Below, piece after piece: positions 22,136 through 32,000 of a stretch of DNA of 36,522 bases. Under the pieces are notes generated by a model. The model saw only the letters and a list, made by a program, of their open reading frames with translations, had not been told where the DNA came from and made no database searches. Both the position numbers and the translations under genes were made by a program. Position 1 is the stretch's first letter. Each line of letters begins with the position of its first letter. Source of the DNA: Bremia lactucae (Eukaryota; Oomycota; Peronosporomycetes; Peronosporales; Peronosporaceae); NCBI RefSeq assembly GCF_004359215.1, contig NW_027152182.1, positions 112,065 to 148,586 of the forward strand, read 5' to 3'.

Positions 22136-23170
22136 GGTTGAAGCCTGAGCACCTGACGAACCCGATGGACGAAGCGATTTACAAGCGCAAGTCTCGCAAG
22201 GCCACGGCGATAACCTGTCTCGCGATTGAGGACTCGCAACGGACGTCGGTCCAGTCACGTTTAGAAGTGACTGATGCTTTGCTAAGCAAAAGGATTGCAG
22301 TGGAAGCTCGGATCCCGTGAGTGTAAAGGGCTGTTTAGGCTATGCATGACGCCCGTCGGCGCTGACGAAGCCAATGTGACAAGCTCTTCGGGATGCTATG
22401 GGGACGCCACTTCGTACCTCTGGCACCTTCGACTTGGGCACATTGGTCATGGTGGTCTAGACACCATGGTCAAGAAGGACTATGGCATTGGCATTGATCT
22501 TGCGTTGGTCAACTGCGCGATGGTTGCGCACTTGGCAAACAAACGCGAGTGAGCTTTATGCAAAAGTCGCCTCATCACGCAAAGAAGCTGGTAGAAGTCA
22601 TTCATAGTGATGTGTGCGGTCTTATGCAGTCAGCGACTTTTAGCCGTAAGCGGTACTTCGTCACATTTACAGATGAGATTCTCACTTTACCACATTGTTC
22701 TTGCTACGAAGCAAGTCGGAGGTCAGACAATATCGCAGAATTTGTTGCGTTTGCTGAGACTCAGACCGGCGGAGTTGTGAAAACTCTTCGTTGTGGCAAC
22801 GGTGGTGAATATACTTCGAGCGAATTGGCCAAGTTCTGCGAGCGGTGTCGTATTGAGCAGAAGTTCACGCCACCTACACTCCGCAGCTGAATGGGGTGGC
22901 TGAACGCATGAAACGCACACTAGTGGAATGCGCACGATGTATGCTATAACACGCTAGACTGCCGAAATTGTATTGGGGTGAAGCAGTCATGGCCGCTACC
23001 TTCCTTCGCAACCGCTGTCTAACGCGATGTATTGGTATGGAAAAGTCACCATATCAGGTTTGGACTGGGAGAAAACCAGTGCTGGCAAATCTTAAGGTGT
23101 TTGGCTGCCATGCAATTGTAATAGTTCCAAAGGAAAAGCGTCGCAAACTTAACTCTCGATCGGTACGCTG
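22136..23170 (+). pseudogene. pol: Copia family C, copy C2: gag fragment and integrase, truncated
   Basis: It opens like C1 (gag fragment, then pre-integrase) but diverges from it after 22444. Unlike C1, the integrase core is kept: VIHSDVCG (about 22600), VTFTDE, GNGGEYTSSELAKFCE (about 22795-22840), and YWGEAVMAATFLRNR with NLKVFGCHA (22968-23110). The motif around the second catalytic Asp reads RCGNGGEY where RSDNGGEY is expected, so that Asp is lost. Frameshifts and stops lie near 22550, 22885 and 22950. It ends at about 23170 (CGGTACGCTGG), where family A RNase H sequence takes over. Confidence 0.88.
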
Positions 23171-23803
23171 GATCTTGTTGCCGCTGTGGGTACTCTAAGT
23201 CAGTATGCTGCTGATCCTTGCCCGACTTACTGGCAAGCTGGTGCGTGTGTTTCGGAACCTGCAAGCGACTCTAACCCATGGAATTCGATTTTCAGGATCC
23301 GGTTGCGGTGAATTAAAAGGCTATTTGGATGTCGACTGGGCAGGTGACATCGAATCAAGACGAAGCACTAGTGGATACGTGTTTGTATTAACAAAGCGTG
23401 CATTAGCTGGCGCAACAATTTACAGCGAACGGTTGCACTATCTTCGACTGAGCTGAGTACATGATACTATCAGAAGCTACCCAAGAGGCGGTTTGGCTCA
23501 AGGCTTTATTGCACGAATTCGGCGAAGACTCAAGCGATGAACCCGTGAAGGCGAACGAAGATAATCAAGGAGCAATTGCATTGGCCAAGAATCCCAAATT
23601 CTATAAGCGCCAAAGCACATCGACATTCGATACCTTTTAGTCGTGAGAAGGTTTGAGATGGTCATGTGATATTAGAGTGTAGCCCGACAATCGAAATGTT
23701 AGCAGATCTTATGACCAAGCCGATTTTTTGCAATTCAGTTCAGCGCTTTAAGTTCAAATCTAGGCATACCAAGTTCAATCACCGCTGTCGAGTTGAGCGG
23801 AAG
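23171..23803 (+). pseudogene. pol: Copia family A, copy A6: RNase H tail only
   Basis: It starts within the connection region (AVGTLSQYAADPCP, read across frames) and continues with RFSGSGCGELKGYLDVDWAGD, ESRRSTSGYVF and the C-terminal block to the LTR start at 23804. The upstream protease, integrase and RT are replaced by C2. A one-base deletion near 23390 breaks the frame. Confidence 0.88.
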
Positions 23804-24002
23804 TGTTGCAGATAAACACCGCGAGCGGCTAAGTTGCGCTCAAGTTGCTGCTGATAAGGATGCGCCGCGAAGTGCGCAAGACTAACCGGCATGTACCGGT
23901 TAATCATTTATATCGCGCGACAGCGATCATCTACATCCGACAGCACCGCATATGGTTCCGCGAACGTCCGATGATCAACTTTGAGATGGGCAAATGATCA
24001 TA
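23804..24002 (+). repeat. Truncated family A LTR (A6/A7 boundary)
   Basis: TGTTGCAGATAAACACCGCG starts after the A6 RNase H end and GAGCGGAAG. After about 200 bp GGCAAATGATCAT is fused to ATGCGGACAAATATC. It is the fifth instance of the same LTR-to-protease fusion. Confidence 0.85.
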
Positions 24003-25979
24003 TGCGGACAAATATCTGTTTTTCGGTTGGGGAATCTCAAGATTCGTCTGAGTGGCTGATCGACTCAAGTGCGACTCAGCATAGTCGCACTCCAAGATGT
24101 TCATGAAAACTACAAGAAAATCGACCTGGTTAATGTACATTTCGCGGACGACGGTGTTGTCCAATCGATTGGTGTTGGTGACATTGTGATGGCGACGACT
24201 ACTCGAAGCGGCATCAAAAGGGGTTTGCACAAGGGAGTATGGCATATTCCCAAGTTCAGTCGCAATTTAATTTCTGTCAGACGATTCACCAAGGACGTCG
24301 CTCCAGTTAATTTCGACAACAAGTGCTGATCGGTTCAGCTAAAAGGAGATGTTTGGACAATTGGCACTCGCGCTGGAAAGGGTTTGTTTTAACTAAGCAT
24401 GACTCCGGTTCCGGTTGAGATGGTGAAGATGGCATGCAAGCCTCAGAATTCGGCTATGTCTAAGTCGTTTCTTTGGCATCTATGTGTTGGACACATTGGT
24501 TACGGCGGACTAGACGCCATTATTAAAACAATCTTGCAACTGGTTTTGACATTGGGTCAGTCAAGCAGTTGGAGCGTTGCGGAGACTGTGCGTTGAAAAA
24601 GCAAACTCGTGTCAAGTTCCAGTCTGCGTCAACGGATCGTTCAAAATCTCTTTTGGAAGTTGTCCACAGCGATGTGTGTGGACCGATGAGGACTTCCACT
24701 TTCAGCGGGTTGAAGTGTTCTGTTACTTTCATCTATGACAAGTCTCGACACTGCGCAGCGTATCTTATGCAAAACAAGTCCGAAGTTTTCAACAAGTTTG
24801 TTCACTTAGTAAAGTTTGCTGAGAATTAACCGGCAATCTTGTCAAGATGCTTCGCAGCGACAACGACGGCGAGTACAAGTCAGCTAAGCTGGCTTAATTC
24901 TGCGTCGATCGCGGCATTGTCCAGAAGTTTACCCCCCCCCCGTATACTCCTGAACGCAATGGTGTAGCCGAAATGATGAATAGGACCCTTGGCGAGTGTG
25001 CGTGGTGCATGATTAAGCATGCTGGGTTGGCCAAGGGTACTGGGAAGAAGCAGTTACGACGGCTGTTTATTTTTCGTAACCGTCTGCCAACTCGTGCTCA
25101 AGGCTTGCTTAAGACTCCACACGAGGAATGGATGAAGAAAACGCCGATACTTGCGAACGTCAAGGTGTTTTGGCTGTCATGCGTATGTGCACGTTCCAAT
25201 GGAGAAGCGCTTGATATTGGACGGTCAAGCAAGTCTGTGCCGTTTTCTTGGATATTTGAAACACGAAAAGGCGTATCGGTTTGAGCTAATATCAACAAGC
25301 CGGATCATTGTAAGTCGCGATGCTAAATTTATGGAAAACACTTGAAACACGGACACGCCTCTGACAGGACAACAGAATATCACAGCGAAACTGCGTGACC
25401 GACGGTGAAGAAAACGGCAAAGATATGCACGAAGAATCGTCCGAGATTCCACCAATACAAGAGCAAGCGCAAGAATCTGAGCGGCCAAATGCTGACTTTT
25501 TACCAGGATCGAAGCGCTATCAGAGGACTCAATCGCTTTAAAATTTTGTCTCGACCACCAAGTGCTAAACGAAGTCCGCTGTTCAATCGCGCAAGTGAAG
25601 AAGCGCCAGCCCAAGGTTAACAAACGCCTCTTGAAGAAATGTCAGCTCTGCTTACGTCGATCAACAACGAAGAAAACGATTATGCGTAAGCTGTGGATTC
25701 AGTGGGAGAAGTGCCGACATCATATATGTCAGCTATGGATCCAGCGACGACAGCAAGTGGAAAGAAGCGTGCGCATCTGAGTTTGAATCGCCGACCAAGA
25801 ATGATACATGGGAGCTTGTGGACCTGCCACGCAGCAGAGAAGAAATAAGCAGTAAGTGGGTATTCAAGTGGAAAGAAACTGCTACAGAAGTCATCGCGCA
25901 ATACAAGGCACGCCTCGTTGCAAAAGGTTTCCTGCAGAAGTTCGGAGTAGACTTTGAAGAGACATTCGCCCCGGTGACC
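24003..25979 (+). pseudogene. pol: Copia family A, copy A7: gag-less pol cut by element D
   Basis: The protease motif reads DSS in place of DSG (24062-24070), so the active site is altered. Pre-integrase and integrase follow (about 24399-25345), with a 10-C run near 24931-24941. The linker is at about 25350-25790, and RT begins with [28 protein letters not shown] is interrupted at 25979, after GCCCCGGTGACC, by the left LTR of element D. In A2 the same place reads GTGACCAAGTTTACATC. The missing RT continuation is not found on the other side of D within the window. Confidence 0.9.
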
Positions 25980-26061
25980 TGTTGATTTACGTTAACGCTA
26001 TGAGCTTGAAGATGGGCTTACGGTCGAGATTGCAAACCGGAAAGTAAGTTATATTTTGAGT

Positions 26062-26095
26062 TTAATTTTATCCTACCGTTAACTTTATCCTACCG
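26062..26095. repeat. 17-bp tandem repeat, two units, in D 3' LTR
   Basis: The unit TTAAYTTTATCCTACCG occurs twice here and three times in the other LTR (30361-30411). The unit-number difference accounts for the 17-bp length difference between the LTRs. Confidence 0.93.
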
Positions 26096-26229
26096 TTAAT
26101 TATTTCCTATCGTTTGCTGCGCCCCCTTTCCCAGATATGTGGACTACCATAAAATGGGGGACGTCACTGTCTGGCGGTACAGTGCTGGTGAACCCCAAAC
26201 ACCAGTTCCCGAAGGTTTTACTTTTTGTC

Positions 26230-26300
26230 GTTACCGGGTATCGAACCGGTGACCAGTGGGTCGCACCGCCATGCCTTACCCGACTGAGCCACAACACACG
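26230..26300 (-). ncRNA. tRNA-derived segment with pol III A and B boxes in D 3' LTR
   Basis: On the - strand TGGCTCAGTCGG (26291-26280) matches the A box and GGTTCGATACC (26247-26237) the B box. Their starts are 44 nt apart, as in a tRNA gene. The T arm can pair (ACCGG with CCGGT around an 8-nt loop), but the acceptor and anticodon stems are poor, so this is tRNA-derived rather than a working tRNA. It has the same direction as the element transcript. Confidence 0.6.
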
Positions 26301-26405
26301 ATATTTTCCACACTCAACTTCTTCGTGTTATTCTTGTAATTTGATCCCGTATAAACGCATATGCATAAAGTGCAACACTTTCGATGAATACATCAATCTT
26401 CAACA

Positions 26406-26414
26406 CTCTCCCTT
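26406..26414 (-). promoter_or_regulatory. Polypurine tract of element D
   Basis: On the - strand AAGGGAGAG directly precedes the 3' LTR start TGTTGAAGATTG. This is the expected plus-strand primer position. Confidence 0.85.
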
Positions 26415-26437
26415 GATGTGCGCTCGAAGTGATGCCC

Positions 26438-27187
26438 TTATGCTGCCATGCCGAGTCCCATGATAAACTTGGTATGCTTGTCTCTTGAAAGAGCCTTGGT
26501 TAACCCGTCCACGATCATTTCTTCAGTTGGCTTGTACTCCACTGCAATTACCTCGCTCGCCACCTTCTCACGCAAGAAATGAAACTTGATATCGATGTGC
26601 TTCGTGCGCGAATGGTAGACAGGATTTTTGGCAAGCGCAACACATCCTTGATTGTCTTGAACGATCCTCGTCGCATTATCAGTCTTGTGCTCCAAGTCCT
26701 TTATCAGATTTCGAAGCCAGACTGCCTCTTAAGTTGCGCTGTATATACTCATCTACTCTGCTTCCGTGCTTGATGTCGCAACGGTTGGCTCTCGCTTGGA
26801 ATTCCATGAGATCGTGCCGCCGTTCAGGAAGAACACGTATCCTGTCGTTGAACGCCGCGTGTCTAAGTCGCCTGCCCAGCTTGCGTCTGCAAATCCAATA
26901 AGCTCTCCCTTGTTAACGCCGCTAAGAACAATGCTGATATCTTTAGTTGTCTTTAAGTAAATGAGAATTCGCTTGGCCGCCACCCAGTGTGACTTACCGT
27001 AGCGCTCACAGAATTTGGCAACTTGGCCAACCGCATGCGCGATGTCTGGTCGTGTACATGTCGCTATGTACATTAATGCACCCACCAGTTCGCGATACGG
27101 AAATCTCGGTACAAACGCGTCCTCTTCAGGCATCCACCAGCTTCGAGTTGTTGTCCGCTGGTGTGTGCACGTCCTTACAATTCTCAA
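26438..27187 (-). pseudogene. pol: Element D RNase H
   Basis: The connection and RNase H show PYRELVGALMYIATCTRPDIA, GFADASWAGD with its catalytic Asp, STTGYVFFLNGG and ATSSTEAE (27187-26753). After a frame break near 26750 come IVQDNQGCVALAKNP, TKHIDIKFHFLREK and DGLTKALSRDKH (26695-26438). Family role: removal of RNA from the RNA-DNA hybrid. The stop at 26438 lies 24 bp before the polypurine tract, so the 3' end of pol is complete. The frame break means a full product is not made. Confidence 0.88.
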
Positions 27188-27245
27188 TATAATACTTTTC
27201 CGAGAGTTGCCTGATGTATGCCTTCTGGTTCATCTTGATCAAGCG

Positions 27246-27747
27246 TTAATCGCGCTTGCGGTGAATCTCGATACCTAAGCAGTACTTGAGATCCCCAAGC
27301 TCCTTGATGCTGAACTCTTGCTGAAGCGCACTCTTGATGTCCGTAATGTGCTCCTTAGTCTTGCCGAACAGCATTAGGTCGTCCATGTAGATTACAATGA
27401 TGCTGTATTCGCCGCTTGACACTCGAATAAGCACACACGGATTTGCTGAAAAGCTTTTGAATCCTTGGTTTTCCAGGTGCTGATTTAGTTTGCTGTTCCA
27501 CTGCCGCGCCGCTTGCTTGGTTCCATACAGCGCTTTCTGCAGCAAACACTTCTTCATCGGAATTTGTTGATCTTGCGTGCCACTGGCGCAAAAGTCTCGA
27601 CAAGTCGATCCCAGGTCGTTGTGAAAATCCTTTCGCAACTAATCGTGCCTTGAACTTGACAATAAGTCCACTTGGATCGCGCTTGAACCGAAATACCAAC
27701 TTGCAGCTAACAGCCTTCTTGTTCGGTGGCATGTCTACTAACGCCAT
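27246..27747 (-). pseudogene. pol: Element D reverse transcriptase with internal deletion
   Basis: The N-terminal block reads [29 protein letters not shown]; the C-terminal block reads KCLLQKALYGTKQAARQWN, then VIYMDDLMLFG (YMDD at 27378-27389) and LGDLKYCLGIEIHRK. Around 27590-27560 the sequence jumps from the FAPVAR motif almost directly to KKCLLQKAL. The segment that carries the first catalytic Asp (the TAFLNG region, roughly 75 residues in related copies) is missing, and the frame shifts there. It is catalytically dead despite an intact YMDD. Confidence 0.88.
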
Positions 27748-27749
27748 GT

Positions 27750-28345
27750 GCTGTGTTCGTTGAGTGACTGCATCTCACTCTTCATCGCTTCCAGCCACTG
27801 CTTCTTGTTCTTACTCTTTAATACTTCTTCGTAGCTTGAAGCTTGTTATCCATCACAATCTGCAAAAAAGCAATAAAACGAGTCTTCTCCTTCAAAATCG
27901 TCCAAGTTAAAGTGACCGCGACGTAAGTTGGGAAACTCTTGTATGTAGCGCACCACACCGAGCTTCTTTCGAATTGGTCGCATCATCCACTCTTCTTCGC
28001 CGTCTCTTCCGGACGTGCTTGATGCTGGAGTGGGAACCTGACCTTTTACACTGGACTCGTTTTGGCTACCACGAATCGGATCACGGCAAGCTCGAAGTGG
28101 CGGAGTCCGAAGCCTTCATCATTTGCTGGAACCTCCACACCATTGTCGTTAAGTTTTGACGTCTCCAAATTTTCATCTTTATCAATAATGTCTATAATTC
28201 GATCGTCTTCCGTTTTCATTCCCTCCGAAATGGGATGTTCAGCAAATGTCACGCTTCTTGAAACAATGATCGAGCCATTATCCGCGTTAAGTAATCGGTA
28301 CGCATTGTGATCCTTTGCGTAACCAAGAAAATAAAACTTCACGCA
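27750..28345 (-). pseudogene. pol: Element D integrase-RT linker
   Basis: 28342-28046 reads FLGYAKDHNAYRLLNADNG and IIVSRSVTFAEHP, the conserved segment after integrase, followed by an acidic low-conservation stretch (EDDRIIDIIDKDENLE). About 28045-27750 is coding relic leading to RT, with frame breaks that leave no long open frame. No separate gene is seen here. Confidence 0.75.
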
Positions 28346-28377
28346 CGAATCGTCCAGCTTCTTTCGTTTCTTCTTTG

Positions 28378-29172
28378 TTACGTGCGCGTAGCATTGCTAA
28401 CCAAATACGCGCATTTGATCGATGCGCGGCTTTCGCTTAAACAACATCTCGGACTTGACTTCTTGTTTGACGAGTTTGGAACCACGTTCCGAATGTCTGC
28501 TGCTGTCATTAACGCTTCGCACCAGTAAGACTTGTCGAGACCGCTGTCCTTGAGCATGCAGCGCGTCATCTCCACCAGAATTCGATTCATGCGCTCTGCC
28601 ATGCCGTTCTGTTTAGGATTGTATGGAACTGTGTACTCTTGCTTGATGAACTTCTCCTTGCAGAAGTTGTTCATTGCCGTGTTCCGGTACTCGCCACCAT
28701 TGTCACTTCGAATTATCTTGATCTTAGTCCCAGATGCTATCTTGATCTCCCGATAAAACCTTGCGAACGCGCTCATGACTTCACTTTTCTTTCGCGACGG
28801 ATAAACCGTCACGTACCGGCTCTTCATCATGATAAAACTCACAATGTACTTGAAGCCGGATCTTGAAGCTGGAGTGATTGGTCCAAGTACGTCGGAGCAC
28901 ACGATGCCGTCAAAACGTGCACTTTCCCTGAGTTCTTTGTCTTCCTCGCTTGACTTGAATGACTTGCGTACTTGCTTGGACGTTGCGCATACGTCACACA
29001 CGACGTCGGTCTCCATTTCGGCGCCTTTGATCATTCCGTCCTTGATCATATCATTAGTCGTCCCGTACGATGCGTGACCCAGTCTTCTGTGCCATAGCTC
29101 GCTCTCGTACGCGGCGACGTGACACTCCGCACCACCCTCAACGTTGAGGTACATCAGGAAGCCCTGCTTCAT
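28378..29172 (-). CDS. pol: Element D pre-integrase and integrase (longest open segment)
   Basis: These 264 codons are open without a break. The zinc-binding region has LWHRRLGHASYG and VCDVCATSK (HHCC), and the catalytic core has SDVLGP (Asp), IRSDNGGEY (Asp) and NGMAERMNR (Glu), so all three acidic residues are present. Role: insertion of the DNA copy into the genome. An in-frame stop just upstream at 29173 separates it from protease, and the frame is lost after SYWCEALMTAADIRN near 28460, so the C-terminal 25 residues are shifted. It is part of a gag-pol polyprotein and would not be made alone. Confidence 0.88.
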   Translation of the reverse strand: MKQGFLMYLNVEGGAECHVAAYESELWHRRLGHASYGTTNDMIKDGMIKGAEMETDVVCDVCATSKQVRKSFKSSEEDKELRESARFDGIVCSDVLGPITPASRSGFKYIVSFIMMKSRYVTVYPSRKKSEVMSAFARFYREIKIASGTKIKIIRSDNGGEYRNTAMNNFCKEKFIKQEYTVPYNPKQNGMAERMNRILVEMTRCMLKDSGLDKSYWCEALMTAADIRNVVPNSSNKKSSPRCCLSESRASIKCAYLVSNATRT

Positions 29173-29495
29173 TCAAGTGGCAACTGGTGTCCCGTCCCGC
29201 TTCATGACGCACTCGTTGCGCGTGATCTCTATTGTCATTCCTCGCGCTGATGCAGCCGTAAGCGAGAATATAATTCTTTGACAGATCTTCGACATGAGAG
29301 TGTTTTCGAGGCGAGCGTCGATCCAAGCATGTCCGGTCCAAACGCGCAGGTTCACCGTTCCGTGACCGATGACCTTGAGCTTCACAATACTCTTTGCGCT
29401 TGATATACTCCGCGCCTGGCACACTTCCTCATACTCCACAAAAGCTTCCCGGTCCTTGCACATGTGTGCAGATGCGCCACCGTCTATAACCCAGC
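29173..29495 (-). pseudogene. pol: Element D aspartic protease with DGG in place of DSG
   Basis: WVIDGGASAHMCKDREAF gives the protease start (about 29493); the active-site triad is Asp-Gly-Gly where copia proteases have Asp-Ser-Gly. The domain continues with VKLKVIGHGTVNL and GHAWIDARLENTL to a stop at 29173. Family role: cutting the Gag-Pol polyprotein. The Ser to Gly change removes the hydroxyl that normally braces the active site; its effect here is inferred. Neighbouring integrase is in the same frame after the stop. Confidence 0.8.
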
Positions 29496-29499
29496 AGCC

Positions 29500-30274
29500 G
29501 CTGACGGACCCTTCGCTAGCATTAAATGCAACGTTGGGTGGTCGTGTACTCCTTCTCGTGTTTCTCTTGGTCCACGACTTGAACGGCAGTTCCTAGCATA
29601 GTGACCGACCTTGCCATAGTTAACACACGCTCCTGAAGGTTTCTCAGCACGCCGTTATTGCTGCTTCTTCGGGTGCTGCTTGCCGTTTCTCTTGCTTGTG
29701 AAAAGAGCCGTTGCTTCTTCTTCACGTGCTGTGTCCTTGTGCCGCACTTCCTCAGCAATCAACTTGCTTACAAGGTCGCTGAAATTAAAACTAGACACCG
29801 ACATACGAAACGCCTCCACTAAGCTCTCGTAGCTTGCAGGTAGACTCCTCAGCATCACCGCACATACGTCCTCTTCACTTCGCCCGCATTTGGCGCTATT
29901 CATCTTCATGACTAGGTCTTGAAGCTCTGTCACGTGACCACTGATGCTTGAAGCTGTATACTTGAACGACGCAAACTTCTCCTTAAGCCAAGTCGATTCA
30001 CCATGTCTTGTGTGCGATGAAACTTCGCCAGCCTTTCCCACGACTATCTCGCCATCGTCGCGTCGATAATGTGCATCAACTGCGCGTCACTCATATTCGG
30101 CGCGATCGCAGCGTGCGCTTGCTGCTCCTTTACTGCATTCGGAGCGTCTACACCGGAGACAGCTCCCCACAACCCCTTGGACATGAGGTACATCTTCATC
30201 TTGTAGCTCCATAGCACGTAGTTTGAGCCGTCAAAAGGCTCAATCTTGAAACCGGAGTCGTTGCTTGGGCTCAT
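29500..30274 (-). pseudogene. gag: Element D gag (UBN2-type) pseudogene
   Basis: It starts MSPSNDSGFKIEPFDGSNY at the ATG inside the primer site (30274-30272) and continues KMKMYLMSKGLWGAVSG. A TAG stop follows ATMAR at 30044 and a one-base deletion near 29998 shifts the frame to WLKEKFASFKYTASSISGHV, VCAVMLRSLPASYESLVEAF and FSDLVSKLIAEE (to 29655), then a TAA. A zinc knuckle follows as C-V-N-Y-G-K-V-G-H-Y-A-R-N-C, in which the second Cys of CCHC is Tyr. Two stops and one frameshift make it inactive. Confidence 0.87.
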
Positions 30275-30278
30275 AACC
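30266..30278 (-). promoter_or_regulatory. Primer binding site (initiator tRNA-Met anticodon arm), element D
   Basis: On the - strand GGTTATGAGCCCA follows the LTR end TCAACA with no gap. It is complementary to the initiator tRNA-Met anticodon stem-loop and includes the gag ATG. Confidence 0.87.
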
Positions 30279-30662
30279 TGTTGATTTACGTTAACGCTAT
30301 GAGCTTGAAGATGGGCTTACGGTCGAGATTGCAAACCGGAAAGTAAGTTATATTTTGAGTTTAACTTTATCCTACCGTTAGCTTTATCCTACCGTTAACT
30401 TTATCCTACCGTTAATTATTTCCTATCGTTTGCTGCGCCCCCTTTCCCAGATATGTGGACTACCATAAAATGGGGGACGTCACTGTCTGGCGGTACAGTG
30501 CTGGTGAACCCCAAACACCAGTTCCCGAAGGTTTTACTTTTTGTCGTTACCGGGTATCGAACCGGTGACCAGTGGGTCGCACCGCCATGCCTTACCCGAC
30601 TGAGCCACAACACACGATATTTTCGACACTCAACTTCTCCGTGTTATTCTTGTCATTCGATC
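30279..30662 (-). repeat. Element D 5' LTR, cut by the assembly gap
   Basis: It matches 25980-26346 with three 17-bp units (30361-30411) in place of two and a few substitutions near the gap (for example TTCGACACT for TTCCACACT). The tRNA-derived segment is repeated, with the A box at 30607-30596 and the B box at 30563-30553. The last ~59 bp are expected inside the gap. Confidence 0.93.
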
Positions 30663-30762
30663 NNNNNNNNNNNNNNNNNNNNNNNNNNNNNNNNNNNNNN
30701 NNNNNNNNNNNNNNNNNNNNNNNNNNNNNNNNNNNNNNNNNNNNNNNNNNNNNNNNNNNNNN
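30663..30762. other. Assembly gap of 100 N
   Basis: Exactly 100 N suggests a placeholder of unknown true length. It hides the end of the D LTR, its target duplication, any remaining A7 sequence and the border with the gypsy element. Confidence 0.98.
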
Positions 30763-31279
30763 ATCATTTTTAATTCTATCGCATGGTTTGCAAGTCCATG
30801 CGGTGTGCGAATAATGCGGCGCCTTCGGCTGCGGTTCATGCAGCCGCGGGTGACGCATTATTGTCTCTTGTGGCAGAAGTTCCGTCTGCCGTAGTATCGT
30901 CTTCTCCCGCAACTCTAAATGTTGCGGGTGCACGTGGTGAGTCACCACGCGAATGCGACAAATCTTTGGAGGTCGACTATGAGTGCGACTCGGTCGAAAT
31001 TTCGGACTCGGGAGAACAGAACAGATGCCTGATCATCGTCAGGCGGCTTACGATGATCCTCTGAATGAGGGGGCTAAATCGGATGGATGTGCTTATAGCG
31101 TTCGCTGTTTTGCAATTTACCAGGGTATCTTATCATAGGTACTGATTTTCCATTAGAAGATTCTAAAAGCTCCTGTTTGAGCCAGAGTCAAGTGCTCAGC
31201 CAATAATAACAGCAGGCAAGCGAATCTGCATGTTACTATTGCTGCAAACTCTGGATTAGCCACTTTCTGATTTTTAAGC
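30763..31279 (+). pseudogene. Probable gypsy 5' coding or leader region, unknown function
   Basis: An open frame at 30783-31064 encodes an Ala/Ser-rich stretch (CANNAAPSAAVHAAAGDALL, then ECDSVEISDSGEQNR). A neighbouring frame continues as MPDHRQAAYDDPLNEGAKSD to about 31135. It is not recognised as a known domain. It lies just ahead of the gag-like region on the same strand and is full of hairpins, including a nested one (AATAATGCG at 30810-30818 with CGCATTATT at 30854-30862, enclosing CGGCTGC and GCAGCCG). It may be the 5' end of the same element. The assignment is tentative, and no motif was seen in 31135-31279. Confidence 0.4.
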
Positions 31280-32000
31280 ATGTTTGGTGCCGACGATGAC
31301 GACGATTCCTCATCGCCAACACCGACTCCCGTGCCGTCACCAGTACTTATTCATGTGCGTGGTGATGACGATGGCGTAAGCCATCGTAATAAAAGATCAT
31401 GTGGTACGACTTCTTCAGTAATACCACTCAGGGTAGCGTAGACAATAAAATGTATTGTCTTGCCTCTGAGAAAAAGCCGGGGCTTTTGCCCGAACGGCTA
31501 GTCAGTAGCTTCTCTGGAGAGACTACTCCTCACAATAAGTATCCCTTATTTATTGCGACAAAGCTATATGGTCTTGATCCCAGCCCGAAGAACGTTCGCG
31601 CTGAAGAAGATTTTATCTCGATGCTTTTCTTTAGCATCGATGGTATAGTGGCAACAACAAGCGTTGATGCAAGCCTGGAACGCGTTTATTCGCAATGTCA
31701 AAGACATTGGACGCGAAGCCTGACTTTAAATACTTAACACGATTCGCGTTAAGTTTGACAAACGAACTCCAACCGGTGCAAGGTATAAATTGCATCGGTC
31801 GACTCGTGAGGCAGGACTTCCGTGCCTCACGTGGGGTGATCCTTGTCCGTGATGTGTCGACAACACGAAATGAGTAAAAGAAGATGTTTACTCCCTTTCT
31901 TCGCCCTGGGGAAGGACTCGCATCTCTATCGAGATGCGCGATGCGATTGACGTTTTTCAATCGATTTACACGCGCCAGAGGCGCGTGTTTTTCCGATGGA
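31280..32000 (+). pseudogene. gag: Gag-like protein relic of a gypsy element (+ strand)
   Basis: It starts MFGADDDDDSSSPTPTPVPSP at 31280. A frameshift near 31395 leads to WYDFFSNTTQGSVDNK, NKYPLFIATKLYGLDPSPKN and EEDFISMLFFSIDGIVATTS. A second near 31690 leads to KYLTRFALSLTNELQPVQG and NCIGRLVRQDFR, and a third near 31875 to EMRDAIDVFQSIYTR. The residue pattern is protein-like across all three frames, so I take it as one broken coding region. Gag is inferred from position and from the adjoining gypsy pol, not from a recognised domain. It runs into the - strand chromodomain at about 32000, so the two parts of the element point towards each other. Confidence 0.55.

Larger units (their letters stand above)
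15611..22444 (+). repeat. Segmental duplication, right copy (partner 1216-8046)
   Basis: This is the second copy of the tract holding A1, A2 and the start of C1, here A4, A5 and the start of C2. Differences cluster at about 19190-19615. There this copy matches A6/A7 (for example GATTTTTTGCAATTCAGTTCAG also at 23720) rather than its partner. Confidence 0.92.
25980..26405 (-). repeat. Element D 3' LTR (426 bp)
   Basis: On the + strand it runs TGTTGATTTACG ... ATCTTCAACA, with TGTTGA/TCAACA terminal inverted repeats. It holds two 17-bp units (26062-26078, 26079-26095) and a tRNA-derived segment. It matches the LTR at 30279 with few differences. Confidence 0.95.
25980..30721 (-). mobile_element. 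Copia element D, nearly complete, inserted in A7
   Basis: On the - strand the order is LTR (30721 estimated to 30279), primer site, gag, protease, integrase, RT, RNase H, polypurine tract, LTR (26405-25980). The LTRs differ by a 17-bp repeat unit and a few bases, which suggests a recent insertion. The outer end of the 5' LTR lies in the N gap; 30721 is calculated from the 3' LTR length. The left flank is TGACC; the target duplication cannot be checked because the right flank is in the gap. Coding damage (stops, frameshifts, an RT deletion) makes it non-autonomous. Confidence 0.92.
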
